64,000 nt of DNA. Origin: Streptomyces sp. TLI_171. Its GTDB lineage: Bacteria > Actinomycetota > Actinomycetes > Streptomycetales > Streptomycetaceae. The position numbers and the translations under genes were made by a program. How positions within the stretch are numbered: position 1 is the stretch's first letter; each line of letters starts with the position of its first letter. The stretch is taken from the NCBI RefSeq assembly GCF_003610255.1, contig NZ_RAPS01000001.1:806001-870000 (forward strand), read 5' to 3'. The notes below the pieces were generated by a model. That model did no database searches. It was not told the DNA's origin and saw only the letters and a list, made by a program, of their open reading frames with translations. Below, piece after piece: positions 41,985 to 51,139 of this stretch.

Positions 41985-42644
41985 GTGTCCACGTCCGCCG
42001 CCGCGCCGTCGCGGGCCGACCTGCCGGACAGCGACCCGCTGGTGCTGTCGCTGTTCGGGCTGACGGTGGTCAGCGGGATCGTCGACGCGGTCAGCTACCT
42101 GGGCCTCGGGCACGTCTTCGCCGCCAACATGACGGGCAACGTGGTCGTGGTCGGCTTCGCGCTCGCCGGCGCGCCCGGGTTCTCCGTCCCCGGGTCGGTC
42201 ACCGCGCTGGGCGCGTTCCTGCTCGGCGCGGTGCTGGCCGGGCGGTTCGCCGCCGGACGGCTGCGGGCCGCACTGGTCGCCGAGACGGTGCTGCACCTGG
42301 CCACCGCCGGCGTGCTGTTCGCGGTGGAGGCGGACGGCGCCGTGCAGTACGCCACGATCGGGCTGCTGGCGCTGGCGATGGGCATCCGCAACGCCACCGT
42401 CCGCAGCCTCGGCGTGCCCGACCTGACCACCACCGTGCTGACCATGACACTGACCGGGCTCGCCGCCGACTCCGGCGCGGGCAGCCGCTCCGCGCGCCAG
42501 CGGCGGCGGCTGCTCTCCGCCCTGACCATGCTGGCGGGCGTGGTCCCCGGCGCCGTGCTGGTCCTGCACGGCCAGGCCGGCTGGGCGATGGTCGCCGGGG
42601 CCGCCCTCACCGCTGCGGCCCTGGTGCTCTGCCACCGCCGCTGA
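41985..42644 (+). CDS. YoaK/DUF1275-family membrane protein
   Basis: 219 residues with six predicted helices. The family block GIVDAVSYLGLGHVFAANMT, then GNVVVVGFALAG is complete. DUF1275 proteins are small inner-membrane permease-like proteins without proven function. The GTG follows GGGGAGGAG. It is convergent with the VOC gene at a shared palindrome. Confidence 0.85.
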   Translation: MSTSAAAPSRADLPDSDPLVLSLFGLTVVSGIVDAVSYLGLGHVFAANMTGNVVVVGFALAGAPGFSVPGSVTALGAFLLGAVLAGRFAAGRLRAALVAETVLHLATAGVLFAVEADGAVQYATIGLLALAMGIRNATVRSLGVPDLTTTVLTMTLTGLAADSGAGSRSARQRRRLLSALTMLAGVVPGAVLVLHGQAGWAMVAGAALTAAALVLCHRR

Positions 42645-42654
42645 CGTCCCGTCA
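42642..42654. other. Convergent-stop palindrome TGACGTCCCGTCA
   Basis: The TGA at 42642-42644 ends the YoaK gene and the complement of 42652-42654 ends the VOC gene. Confidence 0.6.
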
Positions 42655-43392
42655 GTGCGGGGCCAGCACGCAGAACTCGTGCCCGTCCGGGTCCGTCAGG
42701 CAGGTCCACGGGACCTCGCCCTGGCCGAGGTCGAGATCGGCCGCGCCGAGCCCGCGCAGCCGGGCCACCTCCGCGTCCCGGTCGTCACCCGGGTACGGCA
42801 GCAGGTCCAGGTGGACCCGGTCGGGCGCCCTCGGCCCGGCGGGCGTGCGCAGGAACTCCAGGTACGGGCCGGCGCCCCGGGCCGAGCGCAGCGACGCGAA
42901 CTCCTCGGTCACCTCGTGCACCGTCCAGTCGATGGCCGCGCCCCAGAACCGCGCCATCGCCGGCGGATCCGCGCAGTCCACCACCACCGCGGCGATCGGC
43001 CCGGTGTCCCGGTACACCGCCCGCGGTTCCAGCACGCAGAACTCGTTGCCCTCGGGATCGGCCAGCACCGTCCACGGCACCTCGCCCTGCCCGATGTCCA
43101 CCCGGACCGCCCCGAGCCCCTCCAGGCGTGCCACCCACTCCGCCTGCTGAGCCGCCGAGGTCGTCGCCAGGTCGAGGTGCACCCGGTTCTTCACCGCCGA
43201 CTTGCCCTCCGGCACCGGCACCACGTCCACCCCCAGGCCCACCCGGTCCGGCCAGACCAGCCCGCCCGGCGGCCCCACGTACGTGGTCGCCCCGGCGTCG
43301 TACGCGGCCCAGCCCAGCGCCTGCGCCCAGAACCGCCCCACCGCCGCACGGTCGACAGCCTTGATGTTCACCTGAACCGGTCGCAGCGCCAT
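42652..43392 (-). CDS. VOC-family protein with two glyoxalase-like modules
   Basis: 246 residues. Two halves each repeat the same pattern: VNIKAVDRAAVGRFWAQALG then VPWTVLADPEGNEFCVLEPR, and VVVDCADPPAMARFWGAAID then VPWTCLTDPDGHEFCVLAPH. The paired beta-alpha-beta-beta-beta modules form one metal or ligand pocket. These may be glyoxalase, dioxygenase or antibiotic-binding proteins; the substrate is not readable. Confidence 0.87.
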   Translation of the reverse strand: MALRPVQVNIKAVDRAAVGRFWAQALGWAAYDAGATTYVGPPGGLVWPDRVGLGVDVVPVPEGKSAVKNRVHLDLATTSAAQQAEWVARLEGLGAVRVDIGQGEVPWTVLADPEGNEFCVLEPRAVYRDTGPIAAVVVDCADPPAMARFWGAAIDWTVHEVTEEFASLRSARGAGPYLEFLRTPAGPRAPDRVHLDLLPYPGDDRDAEVARLRGLGAADLDLGQGEVPWTCLTDPDGHEFCVLAPH

Positions 43393-43479
43393 GCCGGGGA
43401 GCTTAGCGCCGGCCCGGCGACCGCCCGGCCCGCAACGCCGGTGCCGGCCGGCTGCGACAATCGCGCACCCGACCGCCCC

Positions 43480-44328
43480 TCACTCCTCCCCCACCCGCCA
43501 CACCACGGCCTCCGCACTGGGCACCCGCACCGCGAACCTCCCCTCCGGCGACGCCCCGCGCAGTAGCTCCCGCAACTCGGTCTCGAACTGCTCCCGGCGG
43601 TCTCCGAACAGGTGCGGCGCCGAGTACGACATCGAGAAGACGCCCGCCACCAGGTCGTCCTCGTCCCGTTCCAGCACCGCCCCGCCGGGGACGATCAGCC
43701 GCTGCGGGCCGTGGAACCCGGCCCGAGCGAAGATCTCCGACTCGCCGCCCGGAGTGCCGTTCGGGAGGACGCCCCGCCCGGCCCGCCGTACCGGGCCGAG
43801 GTGGTCGCGGACCAACTGCTCGATCGCGGCCCGCGGTTCCGCCGGGAACGGAAGCCCGTCCTCGGTGCGGATCTCCGCCTTCCAGTCCGCCAGGTGCACC
43901 ACCGCCCCACCCGGCCGGAGCAGGCCGCGGACGGTCGCCGCCACCCGCTCCCGGTCCATCCAGTGGAACGACTGCGCGAACGTCACCACGTCGAACTTCC
44001 CCAGATCGTGCGGGAGTTCTTCGGCGCGCGCGCGTACCCACCGCGCCTTCCGCGCAGTCCCGACCCCGGCCCGCTCCGCCGCCCGCGCCGCCTCGCCGAG
44101 CATCCCCTCGTCCGGGTCGACGCCGACCACCTCGCCGAACAGCCCGGCCAAGGCGAGCGCCACCGTTCCGGGGCCGCACCCGAGGTCCAGCAGCCGCCCG
44201 GCGCCGTCCAGTTGCAGGGCGTCCGCGAGCGTCGCGGCCAGCCCCGGCGGGTACGGCAGCCGCCCGCGCGAGTAGTACGCGGCCGCGCCCGCGAACAGCG
44301 TCTCGTCCCACTGCCAGCCGTCGATCAC
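43480..44328 (-). CDS. Class I SAM-dependent methyltransferase
   Basis: 282 residues from the GTG at 44328; the frame is open further upstream but the usual family start (WDETLFAGAAAYYSRGRLPY) is just after this codon. SAM motif LLDLGCGPGTVALALAG is at about 48-65, followed by VDPDEGMLGEA, DVVTFAQSFHWMD and LLRPGGAVVHLADW. This is a small-molecule methyltransferase similar to UbiE/trans-aconitate types. No pathway partners. Confidence 0.85.
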   Translation of the reverse strand: MIDGWQWDETLFAGAAAYYSRGRLPYPPGLAATLADALQLDGAGRLLDLGCGPGTVALALAGLFGEVVGVDPDEGMLGEAARAAERAGVGTARKARWVRARAEELPHDLGKFDVVTFAQSFHWMDRERVAATVRGLLRPGGAVVHLADWKAEIRTEDGLPFPAEPRAAIEQLVRDHLGPVRRAGRGVLPNGTPGGESEIFARAGFHGPQRLIVPGGAVLERDEDDLVAGVFSMSYSAPHLFGDRREQFETELRELLRGASPEGRFAVRVPSAEAVVWRVGEE

Positions 44329-44513
44329 GCTCGCCCGCCGCCTCTCCACCGGATGTCCGTCGCCGACAACCCTCCCATCCCGCACCAAATCTGACGTTCC
44401 CTCACGACTCCGGCGCTCCGGGCGGTGGATTCCGGCCAGCCGCCCGCCACCGAGCGTGGTCGCCGCTGGCGGCGGGCGGGCGCAGCGCCCGGATCCGGCC
44501 ATGATTCCTACCA

Positions 44514-44529
44514 ACTGGTCCAGACCATT
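44514..44529. promoter_or_regulatory. DasR-box (dre)-like site
   Basis: ACTGGTCCAGACCATT matches the established dre consensus A(G/C)TGGTCTAGACCA(G/C)T with a C for T in the centre and T for G/C next to the end. It lies just before a -35 TTGACG. Confidence 0.6.
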
Positions 44530-44557
44530 GACGGTCATCCGTGCGCCGACGGAGGAT
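44528..44557 (+). promoter_or_regulatory. Promoter of the small secreted protein gene
   Basis: TTGACG (44528-44533), 18 bases, GAGGAT (44552-44557). The -35 overlaps the right end of the DasR-box-like site, the geometry expected for repression. Confidence 0.45.
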
Positions 44558-44649
44558 CGCACCCGAGCCGGACGGACACGATCCGCCCGACCCGGAACCC
44601 CTCCCGGCCGGCGATGCCCCTGTTTCCCGGATCGACCCAAGGAGTCCTC

Positions 44650-44934
44650 ATGGCCCTCCGCACCGTCGCCAAGGCCGCTTCCGCCCTCGCCCTCGGCGGG
44701 GCCCTCGTGCTCGGCCTCTCTGGCGCCGCGTTCGCGGCCACCGGCCCGACCAACCTGTCCGGCAACGGCTGCCCGTCCAGCTACTCGAACCTGGGCGACG
44801 GCGGCACCTACATCCAGACCCTGACCAAGCGCTTCGTTGCCGCCAACGGCCTCGCCTACGGCGACTACAGCGTGGTGTTCCGCAACTCGGCGGGCATCAA
44901 GTCGACCCTCCCGGCGCGCGAGTACCGCTGCTGA
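44650..44934 (+). CDS. Small secreted protein with one disulfide
   Basis: 94 residues. A classical signal peptide (hydrophobic VAKAASALALGGALVLGLSG, cleavage near AFA-ATG) precedes a mature chain of about 64 residues with Cys at about 41 and at the last position. Sequence GDGGTYIQTLTKRF and DYSVVFRNSAGIKS suggests a small beta fold. No known family. A DasR-box-like site upstream suggests N-acetylglucosamine-linked control, so it may act on or near chitin; this is inferred. Confidence 0.75.
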   Translation: MALRTVAKAASALALGGALVLGLSGAAFAATGPTNLSGNGCPSSYSNLGDGGTYIQTLTKRFVAANGLAYGDYSVVFRNSAGIKSTLPAREYRC

Positions 44935-44963
44935 CCGGACTTCACCGCCCCGGACCGCACCGG

Positions 44964-44997
44964 GGACGGCCGGCGGAAGCGATTCCGCCGGCCGTCC
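44964..44997. terminator. Terminator after the small secreted protein gene
   Basis: A perfect 15-base-pair stem (44964-44978 and 44983-44997) with a GCGA tetraloop, 30 bases after the stop. Confidence 0.85.
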
Positions 44998-45139
44998 GTG
45001 ATTATCGCCACCAGGTCGCCGATATCCGGACCATTTCGGCCGCGATCATCCGGTTGATCACTCTTTGCGCCCGGTTCGAGCGGGTCCAGTCGGTGGCCCG
45101 GGCGAGACCTGGGGGGCCCGATCGACATAGTCTGCGGGC

Positions 45140-45781
<642 letters not shown>

Positions 45782-45789
45782 ACGCACGT

Positions 45790-45851
45790 CCGCCCGCCCC
45801 GGGCGCACCGCCCTCCGGTCGAACCGGAGGGGGCGCGCCCGGGGCGGGCGG
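45790..45851. terminator. Large bidirectional terminator
   Basis: A perfect 17-base-pair outer stem (45790-45806 and 45835-45851) encloses a second 9-base-pair hairpin (45811-45819 and 45823-45831). It lies between convergent genes. Confidence 0.85.
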
Positions 45852-45864
45852 GTGAGTGGGCGGG

Positions 45865-48396
45865 TCACTCCGGGTCGGGCACCGCCAGGATGCACAGCAG
45901 GGAGCAGGCCACCGCCGAGGAGCGGGCGGTGGTGGTGGGGGCCGTGCCGGCGGGCGCGTTCGCGGCGACGAAGCTCGCGGACGCGGTGTTCTTCAGCGGC
46001 AGGGCCAGCAGCAGGGAGTCGCAGTAGACGGCGCGGCTGCTGCCGGCCGGCAGGGCGAAGGTGCCGGCGGCTTGCCGGCAGGCGGGCGTGACCGCGTCGT
46101 TCACGGTCACCGCGGCGGCGTCGACCGGGCCCGCGTTGCTGACGGTGATCCGCCAGTGCGCGGTGCCGAGCAGGCCCAGCAGCCCGACGGGGCTGGTCTT
46201 GGCCCAGGGGCCGGGGCCGCCGGGCTTGCAGTTGAGCGGGTTGGCGGAGCCGCAGATCTCCTTCTCCACGGTGACCTTGGGCTGGCAGCCGGCACCGGGC
46301 GCGACGGCGGTGGTGACGGTGTTGGAGGTGAGCGCCCCGGTCGCGTCGGCGCCGGTCGCGGTGTTGGTGACGGCGGTGGTCGCGCAGTCCGCGCTGACGG
46401 TGGTGCGGAAGCAGATCTGCGGCGCGTCGCCCCGGTACTCGACGACCAGCGAGGGGTGGTGGTCCGCGGTGAAGTCGGCCGAGGAGGTCAGGACGAGCTG
46501 CGCGGTGACGTCGAGCGCCGGGTGGTCGGCGAACGCGACGCCCGACAGGTCGACGGTGCCGTCCGGGGCGAGCCCGGGGGTCGGCACCGGCGTGCCGTCG
46601 GGGTCGGTGACCAGGACCTTGGACGCCGCCAGGTCCACGTGGGTCAGGTCGAGGTCGGCGAGCCGCACCCTGGTGTAGCCCTGGATGTGACCGCTCGCGC
46701 CGTCGCAGTAGAAGTCGGCGGGCTTCAGCGTCACGGCGGCCCCGCTGTGCACGCAGGGGCTGGCGCCGGTCGCCGGGTCGAGCGAGAACAGCACGCCGGC
46801 GTCGCCGAGGCCGATCAGGCAGCGGGTGGTGGCGTCGTAGGCGTAGCCGTAGTCGCGGGTGGCGCCGCCGTTGGCGGACGGGTGGCCGGCCGGCAGCGGG
46901 AAGCCCGCGCACGGCGCGTCGGTGGTCCAGTCGTGGCAGACCGTGTGGCCGGCCAGGGTGCCGCCCCAGGCCGGGAAGTAGCTGCGGGTGCCGCTGTCGG
47001 TGGTGACGGTCTCGGGGTTGAAGGTCAGCACGTTGCCGGCCAGCGCGCCGAGGGTGGCCGGCGCGGTCCGCGCGGCGCCGTCCAGGCCGTAGCAGGTGGT
47101 CAGGACGTTGGCGCCGCCGACGGTGCTGGTGCAGACGCCGTCCGGGTGCCCGGCGGTGTCGTACGCGGTGAAGGCGTCGTACGTGTAGTAGCCGGAGGTC
47201 GGCCCGGCCGGGTGCGGGGTGCTCCAGCCGGCGCAGCCGGCCCGGGTGGTGGTGTCGAAGCAGCCCAGGACGGGCGGCCCGGCGGTCGTCGAGCCGCCGG
47301 CCTGCGGGGAGGAGGACGCGAAGACCTTGTCCCCGACGGCGGTCAGCGCGCCCAGGTACAGGGCGGTGGGCGTGCTCGGCAGGTCGTGGTTGGGGGCGAC
47401 GACGGGCGCGTAGGGCTGGCCGGCGCACGGGGTGCGGGTGGCGAGGGTGAGGCACAGCACCTGGCCGGTGGTGGCGACGCCGTACAGGCTGCCACCGGCC
47501 TGCACCAGGCCGGCCAGGTTGTTCACGCTGCTCGGCGAGCCGCCGGTGGCGGCCAGCGCGACGAAGCCGCAGTTGGCCTGCGCGTCGAGGTCCAGGCAGC
47601 CGACGCCGACGGCGGCGGCGGTGACGGCGGGGTACAGCACCTGGCCGGGGTGGCCGGGGTCCTGCACGTACTGCGGGGTCAGCGGGCTGCCGATGTTGCC
47701 GGTGGCGCCGGTGCCGAGCGGGCCGGGCGTGGTGTTCAGCGGCCGCGGCCAGGGACCGCCGGTGCACGGGTGACCGGTCGTCAGGCTGCTGCAGACCGCC
47801 TGCGGGGCCGTCGGCGCGGCGTGGTGGAAGATGCTCCAGGACTGGATCTCGCCGGACGCGGTCCGGTGCAGGATCGGCGTGAACCCGTCCCCGCCGGTGG
47901 CCTGCGGGGTCGGCTGGACGGGGGCGAGCAGCAGCGGGGACACCTCGGTGCCGACGGCGCGGGCCACCGGGTTCTCGGCGCGGACGGCGGTGGTCGCGGC
48001 GCCCTGGTCGGTCGCGGCGAAGGTGCTGCCGTCGGTCGACCAGGACGGCGTCCAGCCCGGAGGCACCTGCAGCGAGCCGGGCACGTAGGTCTGGGCGCTG
48101 CCCGCCCCGGCGATCGCGTCGGTGATCACGGCGCTCGCGGCGGCGTCGCCGGAGGTTCCGTTCTGGTAGCGGACGGTCCAGTTGAGGGTGTCGCCGTGTT
48201 CGGCGGCCGCGGCCCCGGGGTGGGTGGCGTTCTGCACGCTCTTCACCAGGCCGGAGCCGGTGTCGGCGGCCGGGCCGGCGGCGGCGCCGGGGGCGATGCC
48301 GCCCAGGCCGAGCAGCAGGAGGGCGGTGGTGAGGGCGGCGGCCGTGGCGGCGCGCAGCGGGCGGATCGGAATGGACGGACGCGGGCTTCGCAGCAC
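45865..48396 (-). CDS. Large secreted DUF11-type repeat protein
   Basis: 843 residues with a signal peptide (Arg-rich start, hydrophobic TTALLLLGLGGI, cleavage after PGAAA). The first 130 and last 160 residues resemble DUF11 extracellular beta-sandwiches (GDTLNWTVRYQNGTSGDAAA, WRITVSNAGPVDAAAVTVND). The middle has spaced Cys and Gly-rich turns consistent with a beta-propeller-like surface. There is no sortase LPxTG at the C-terminus. Probably an extracellular or wall-associated protein of unknown role. Confidence 0.8.
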   Translation of the reverse strand: MLRSPRPSIPIRPLRAATAAALTTALLLLGLGGIAPGAAAGPAADTGSGLVKSVQNATHPGAAAAEHGDTLNWTVRYQNGTSGDAAASAVITDAIAGAGSAQTYVPGSLQVPPGWTPSWSTDGSTFAATDQGAATTAVRAENPVARAVGTEVSPLLLAPVQPTPQATGGDGFTPILHRTASGEIQSWSIFHHAAPTAPQAVCSSLTTGHPCTGGPWPRPLNTTPGPLGTGATGNIGSPLTPQYVQDPGHPGQVLYPAVTAAAVGVGCLDLDAQANCGFVALAATGGSPSSVNNLAGLVQAGGSLYGVATTGQVLCLTLATRTPCAGQPYAPVVAPNHDLPSTPTALYLGALTAVGDKVFASSSPQAGGSTTAGPPVLGCFDTTTRAGCAGWSTPHPAGPTSGYYTYDAFTAYDTAGHPDGVCTSTVGGANVLTTCYGLDGAARTAPATLGALAGNVLTFNPETVTTDSGTRSYFPAWGGTLAGHTVCHDWTTDAPCAGFPLPAGHPSANGGATRDYGYAYDATTRCLIGLGDAGVLFSLDPATGASPCVHSGAAVTLKPADFYCDGASGHIQGYTRVRLADLDLTHVDLAASKVLVTDPDGTPVPTPGLAPDGTVDLSGVAFADHPALDVTAQLVLTSSADFTADHHPSLVVEYRGDAPQICFRTTVSADCATTAVTNTATGADATGALTSNTVTTAVAPGAGCQPKVTVEKEICGSANPLNCKPGGPGPWAKTSPVGLLGLLGTAHWRITVSNAGPVDAAAVTVNDAVTPACRQAAGTFALPAGSSRAVYCDSLLLALPLKNTASASFVAANAPAGTAPTTTARSSAVACSLLCILAVPDPE

Positions 48397-48550
48397 TGGT
48401 TCTCCACCTCTGATCGAGCGGGAGCGAGCTGACGGATCGTCAGCTCGGGCCGTCGATCAGGTTAAGGCGGCGTAAAGTTCGCGTCGGACCGATTTTTCGT
48501 ATTGGTCGCATCATGACCGAATATGACTGCGTGGCGTTACGGCACGGATC
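48397..48550. other. Promoter region of the secreted protein
   Basis: AT-richer than its surroundings. GAGCTGACG-GAT-CGTCAGCTC (48426-48446) is a perfect 9-base inverted repeat 30 bases before the start codon and could be an operator or a 5' hairpin. No -10/-35 pair was recognised with confidence. Confidence 0.4.
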
Positions 48551-48585
48551 GGCCCGCCCCCGGCCCGTTCGGCCGGGGGCGGGCC
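48551..48585. terminator. Terminator of the CsbD gene
   Basis: A perfect 15-base-pair stem (48551-48565 and 48571-48585) with a CGTTC loop, 20 bases beyond the CsbD stop. Confidence 0.85.
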
Positions 48586-48605
48586 GCCCGCAGGGTCTCG
48601 CCGGA

Positions 48606-48779
48606 TCAGTGCTTGAAGGCGTCCTTGGCCTTCTGACCGGCCTGCATCGAGTCGCCCTTGACCTGTTCGGCCTTGCCCTTGAGCGTGAGGCTCTCGTTGC
48701 CGGTCGCCTTGCCGGTGGCCTCCTTGGCCTTGCCCTTGGCGGTCTCCGCAGCGTGCTTCATCTTCTTGCCGGCGCCCAT
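48606..48779 (-). CDS. CsbD-family stress protein
   Basis: 57 residues: Lys/Ala/Glu rich with the CsbD pattern KGKAKEATGKATGNESLTLK followed by GKAEQVKGD, and TFK-like C-terminus DAFKH. The ATG follows AGGAGGAC. It is the second CsbD in the window and stands immediately downstream of the gas-vesicle operon in the same direction, but a gap of 78 bases makes it a separate unit. No clear SigB box was found; GGGCATACG lies about 30 bases upstream with a poor -35. Confidence 0.88.
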   Translation of the reverse strand: MGAGKKMKHAAETAKGKAKEATGKATGNESLTLKGKAEQVKGDSMQAGQKAKDAFKH

Positions 48780-48857
48780 GGTGTCCTCCTGTCCGGGCCG
48801 ATTGTTACGCGGCGACGTATGCCCGTAAAAGGCGGCTTCATTCAGAAAAGTCCTGGC

Positions 48858-49160
48858 TCAGTCGGCGGACAGCAGCGGGCCCAGCGGGCCCAGGTCCAGA
48901 TTGAGGTCCTCCGCCTCCAGGCCGAACCGGTCCCGGAGCTCCGCCATCCGCTCCTCCAACGCCATCAGCGTCAGCCCGAGCTGCTCCACCTGCTCCTCGC
49001 TCAGATCACCCTGGTCGATCCGGCGGATCGCCTGGCGTTCCATCAGCTGCCTGAGCAGCTCGACCACCGCCAGGACCAGGGTCGCCAGATCACGGCCGAC
49101 CGACTCCGGATCCAGCTCCACCCGCCGCCTCCCGGACGGGCCCGCGCCGCTGCCGGTCAC
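48858..49160 (-). CDS. gvpK: Gas vesicle protein GvpK
   Basis: 100 residues. The GvpK signature is complete: RRRVELDPESVGRDLATLVL, then VVELLRQLMERQAIRRIDQG, LSEEQVEQLGLTLMALEERM. GvpK is a conserved accessory protein needed for gas-vesicle assembly. Its GTG overlaps the GvpS stop as GTGA. It is the last gene of the operon. Confidence 0.92.
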   Translation of the reverse strand: MTGSGAGPSGRRRVELDPESVGRDLATLVLAVVELLRQLMERQAIRRIDQGDLSEEQVEQLGLTLMALEERMAELRDRFGLEAEDLNLDLGPLGPLLSAD

Positions 49161-49402
49161 GGCTCTTCCCGCCCCTCGGCGTCCGGCCCGGGCTCCCGGA
49201 CCGGATCCTCCACCGCCGACCGGACCGAGGCGATCAGCGCCCGGAGGCTGATCCGGACCAGGTCGACGTCGGCGATCGACAGGGTGATCTCGCCCGCGAC
49301 CACCACGCCGCCGGCCAGCACCCGGTCGAGCAGGTCGACCAGGGCGATCCGCCGCTGCTGGAGGGCGTCCGAGGACGTCGGGGTCAGGGACACCGCGCTC
49401 AC
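49157..49402 (-). CDS. gvpS: Gas vesicle protein GvpS (GvpA/J-like)
   Basis: 81 residues. A GvpA-type core (ALVDLLDRVLAGGVVVAGEI, then DVDLVRISLRALIASVRSAV) with a short acidic tail identifies the minor structural paralogue placed before gvpK in Streptomyces clusters. The GTG at 49402 overlaps the GvpL stop; a second GTG at 49393 is an alternative. Confidence 0.88.
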   Translation of the reverse strand: MSAVSLTPTSSDALQQRRIALVDLLDRVLAGGVVVAGEITLSIADVDLVRISLRALIASVRSAVEDPVREPGPDAEGREEP

Positions 49403-50211
49403 CCCGGCCCGACCGCGGCGGGCAGGTCGACGAACGAGTACGGCGGCCACGGCCCGGTGAGTTCCACTCGCAGCAGCGGTCGGTGCGCGCTGCCGAGCTC
49501 GGCGACCAGCCGGCCGAACGCCGCCTCCCGCCCGCGGTCCACCAGGTAGGCGCCGTTGAGCACCATCGGGTCGCGCACCCCGGCCGCCTCCGGCGACTGC
49601 GGCGGATGCTCGGCGCTCTCCCCCGCCGCGGCCGCCAGCGCCCCGTGGATCCGGCGGGCCCGCTCCGCCGCCTCCTCCAGCGCCCGGGCCCCGCTGTCCC
49701 GGGCCGCCCGCCGACGCAGCAGGTACGCGGTGCCCGGCCGGTCCTCCGGGCCCCCGCCGGCCGTGCGCGCGTCCGCGTCCGGCTCCGGTTCCGCCGCGCG
49801 GGCGTCCAGGTACGCCTTGACGCCCCACTCGGTGCGGTCGGCGATCCGCGCCAGTGCGGCCAGGAACGCGGGGGCGTGCGCGGCCAGCAGGGCCCTGACC
49901 CGGTCGTCGTCGCGGTACACGGTGGCGAAACGCAGCGGAAGACCCCGACCGGCGGCGCAGACCTCCTCCACCACCCGGTGGTGCGCGCGGACCGCGTCCT
50001 CCAGCCAGCGCGGGTCCCGCAGCCGGCGCTCCAGCGCCTCCGCGTCGAAGTCCGCGCTCGGCACCGAACCCACCACCGCGCCCAGCGCGCCCGCCGCCAC
50101 CAGCCGCGGCGGCTCGCCGGCCACCCCACCCGGACCGGCCGCCGGAGTCGCACCGGCGCCGGCGGGGACGACCGCGTACAGCCAGCTGTACCAGCCGGGG
50201 GCCTCGGTCAT
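49399..50211 (-). CDS. gvpL: Gas vesicle protein GvpL (GvpF/L family)
   Basis: 270 residues. The family opening YSWLYAVVPAGAG is followed by VVGSVPSADFDAEALERRLR, PLRFATVYRDDDRVRALLAA and a C-terminal GPWPPYSFVDL. GvpF/L proteins make an adhesive, nucleation-related layer in gas-vesicle assembly. The ATG overlaps the GvpJ stop (ATGA). Confidence 0.9.
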   Translation of the reverse strand: MTEAPGWYSWLYAVVPAGAGATPAAGPGGVAGEPPRLVAAGALGAVVGSVPSADFDAEALERRLRDPRWLEDAVRAHHRVVEEVCAAGRGLPLRFATVYRDDDRVRALLAAHAPAFLAALARIADRTEWGVKAYLDARAAEPEPDADARTAGGGPEDRPGTAYLLRRRAARDSGARALEEAAERARRIHGALAAAAGESAEHPPQSPEAAGVRDPMVLNGAYLVDRGREAAFGRLVAELGSAHRPLLRVELTGPWPPYSFVDLPAAVGPG

Positions 50212-50657
50212 GACGTACCTCGGCGCCGGGCCCGGGACGGCCGTGCCCGGCGCTCGGACGCCTCCGCCTCCGCGTCGCCGTCGACACCGGCACTGCCCGG
50301 CTCGTCGCCGTCGCCCGCGGCCGCGTCCTCGCTGCGGGCCGCCTCCAGTGCGCCGAGGCGTTCGCGCAGGCGGCGGTTCTCCAGGGCCAGGTCGCGGCCC
50401 GAGGACAGCCAGGAGTCGTGCTCCCACCAGTCGATGCCCATCTCCCGGGCCCGGTCCACGGAGGCGATCAGCAGCCGGATCCGGATCGTGAGCAGCTCGA
50501 TGTCCAGCAGGTTGATGCGGATGTCGCCGGCGATCACGATGCCCTTGTCCAGTACGCGTTCCAGCAGGTCGGCGAGGTTGGCGGGCTGCGGCGGGGCGGT
50601 GGTGCCGGGGTACGCCGGGGCCGCGCCGGCGCCGCGCCACGGGGTCGGCGCGGTCAT
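50208..50657 (-). CDS. gvpJ: Gas vesicle protein GvpJ (GvpA-like)
   Basis: 149 residues. The conserved GvpA/J core is at about 25-80: NLADLLERVLDKGIVIAGDI, NLLDIELLTIRIRLLIASVD. A coiled-coil-like charged C-terminus (LENRRLRERLGALEAARSED and beyond) follows. GvpJ caps or nucleates the vesicle. The ATG overlaps the GvpO stop (ATGA). Confidence 0.9.
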   Translation of the reverse strand: MTAPTPWRGAGAAPAYPGTTAPPQPANLADLLERVLDKGIVIAGDIRINLLDIELLTIRIRLLIASVDRAREMGIDWWEHDSWLSSGRDLALENRRLRERLGALEAARSEDAAAGDGDEPGSAGVDGDAEAEASERRARPSRARRRGTS

Positions 50658-51136
50658 GACTGGTCCTCCTGCCCGGCCCGGCCGCGGTAGTAGCGGCTCG
50701 CACGGCGGAAGGAGAGCAGCTCGCCGTCGCCGTCCAGCTCCACCGTGCACTCGGCCAGGATGTCGGTGGAGTCGGGGACGCGGCGGCTCTCCAGCACCTC
50801 CACGCCGACCCGCCAGCCGTCCTCGGTCCGCTCCAACGAGGTCACACCCTCCGGCGACCGCCCGGTCATCGTCCGGACGTGGGCGGCGGCCCGGCTCGCA
50901 GCCTCGGGAGCACCGATCCGCGCGGCGCCCCGGCGCGGGCCGCGCGCCGTGGACGGGCTGTCGTCGTCCGCCCCGCCGCGGGGCTGCGCCTCCTCCTCGG
51001 CCGCCCGGCGGCGGCGTGGCGGCTCAGCAGGCTCCTCCTCTGCCGTCCGGCGACGACGGGGTTCCTCCCCGGCCGTGGGGCGGCGAGCACGAGGCTCGTC
51101 CCCGGTCGTGCGGCGGCGGGCTCGGGGCTCGGACAC
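50654..51136 (-). CDS. gvpO: Gas vesicle protein GvpO
   Basis: 160 residues. An N-terminal low-complexity half made of Arg-Arg-Arg and Glu-Glu repeats precedes the GvpO domain (about 80-155): HVRTMTGRSPEGVTSLERTE, DGWRVGVEVLESRRVPDSTD, ECTVELDGDGELLSFRRASR. GvpO is required in actinobacteria and archaea for vesicle formation. Here it lies inside the operon after gvpG. Confidence 0.88.
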   Translation of the reverse strand: MSEPRARRRTTGDEPRARRPTAGEEPRRRRTAEEEPAEPPRRRRAAEEEAQPRGGADDDSPSTARGPRRGAARIGAPEAASRAAAHVRTMTGRSPEGVTSLERTEDGWRVGVEVLESRRVPDSTDILAECTVELDGDGELLSFRRASRYYRGRAGQEDQS

Positions 51137-51139
51137 GGT

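Noticed and set aside
48777..48842. SigB-like promoter before the second CsbD gene
   Set aside because: GGGCATACG is present but the -35 position reads GAATG, a poor match.
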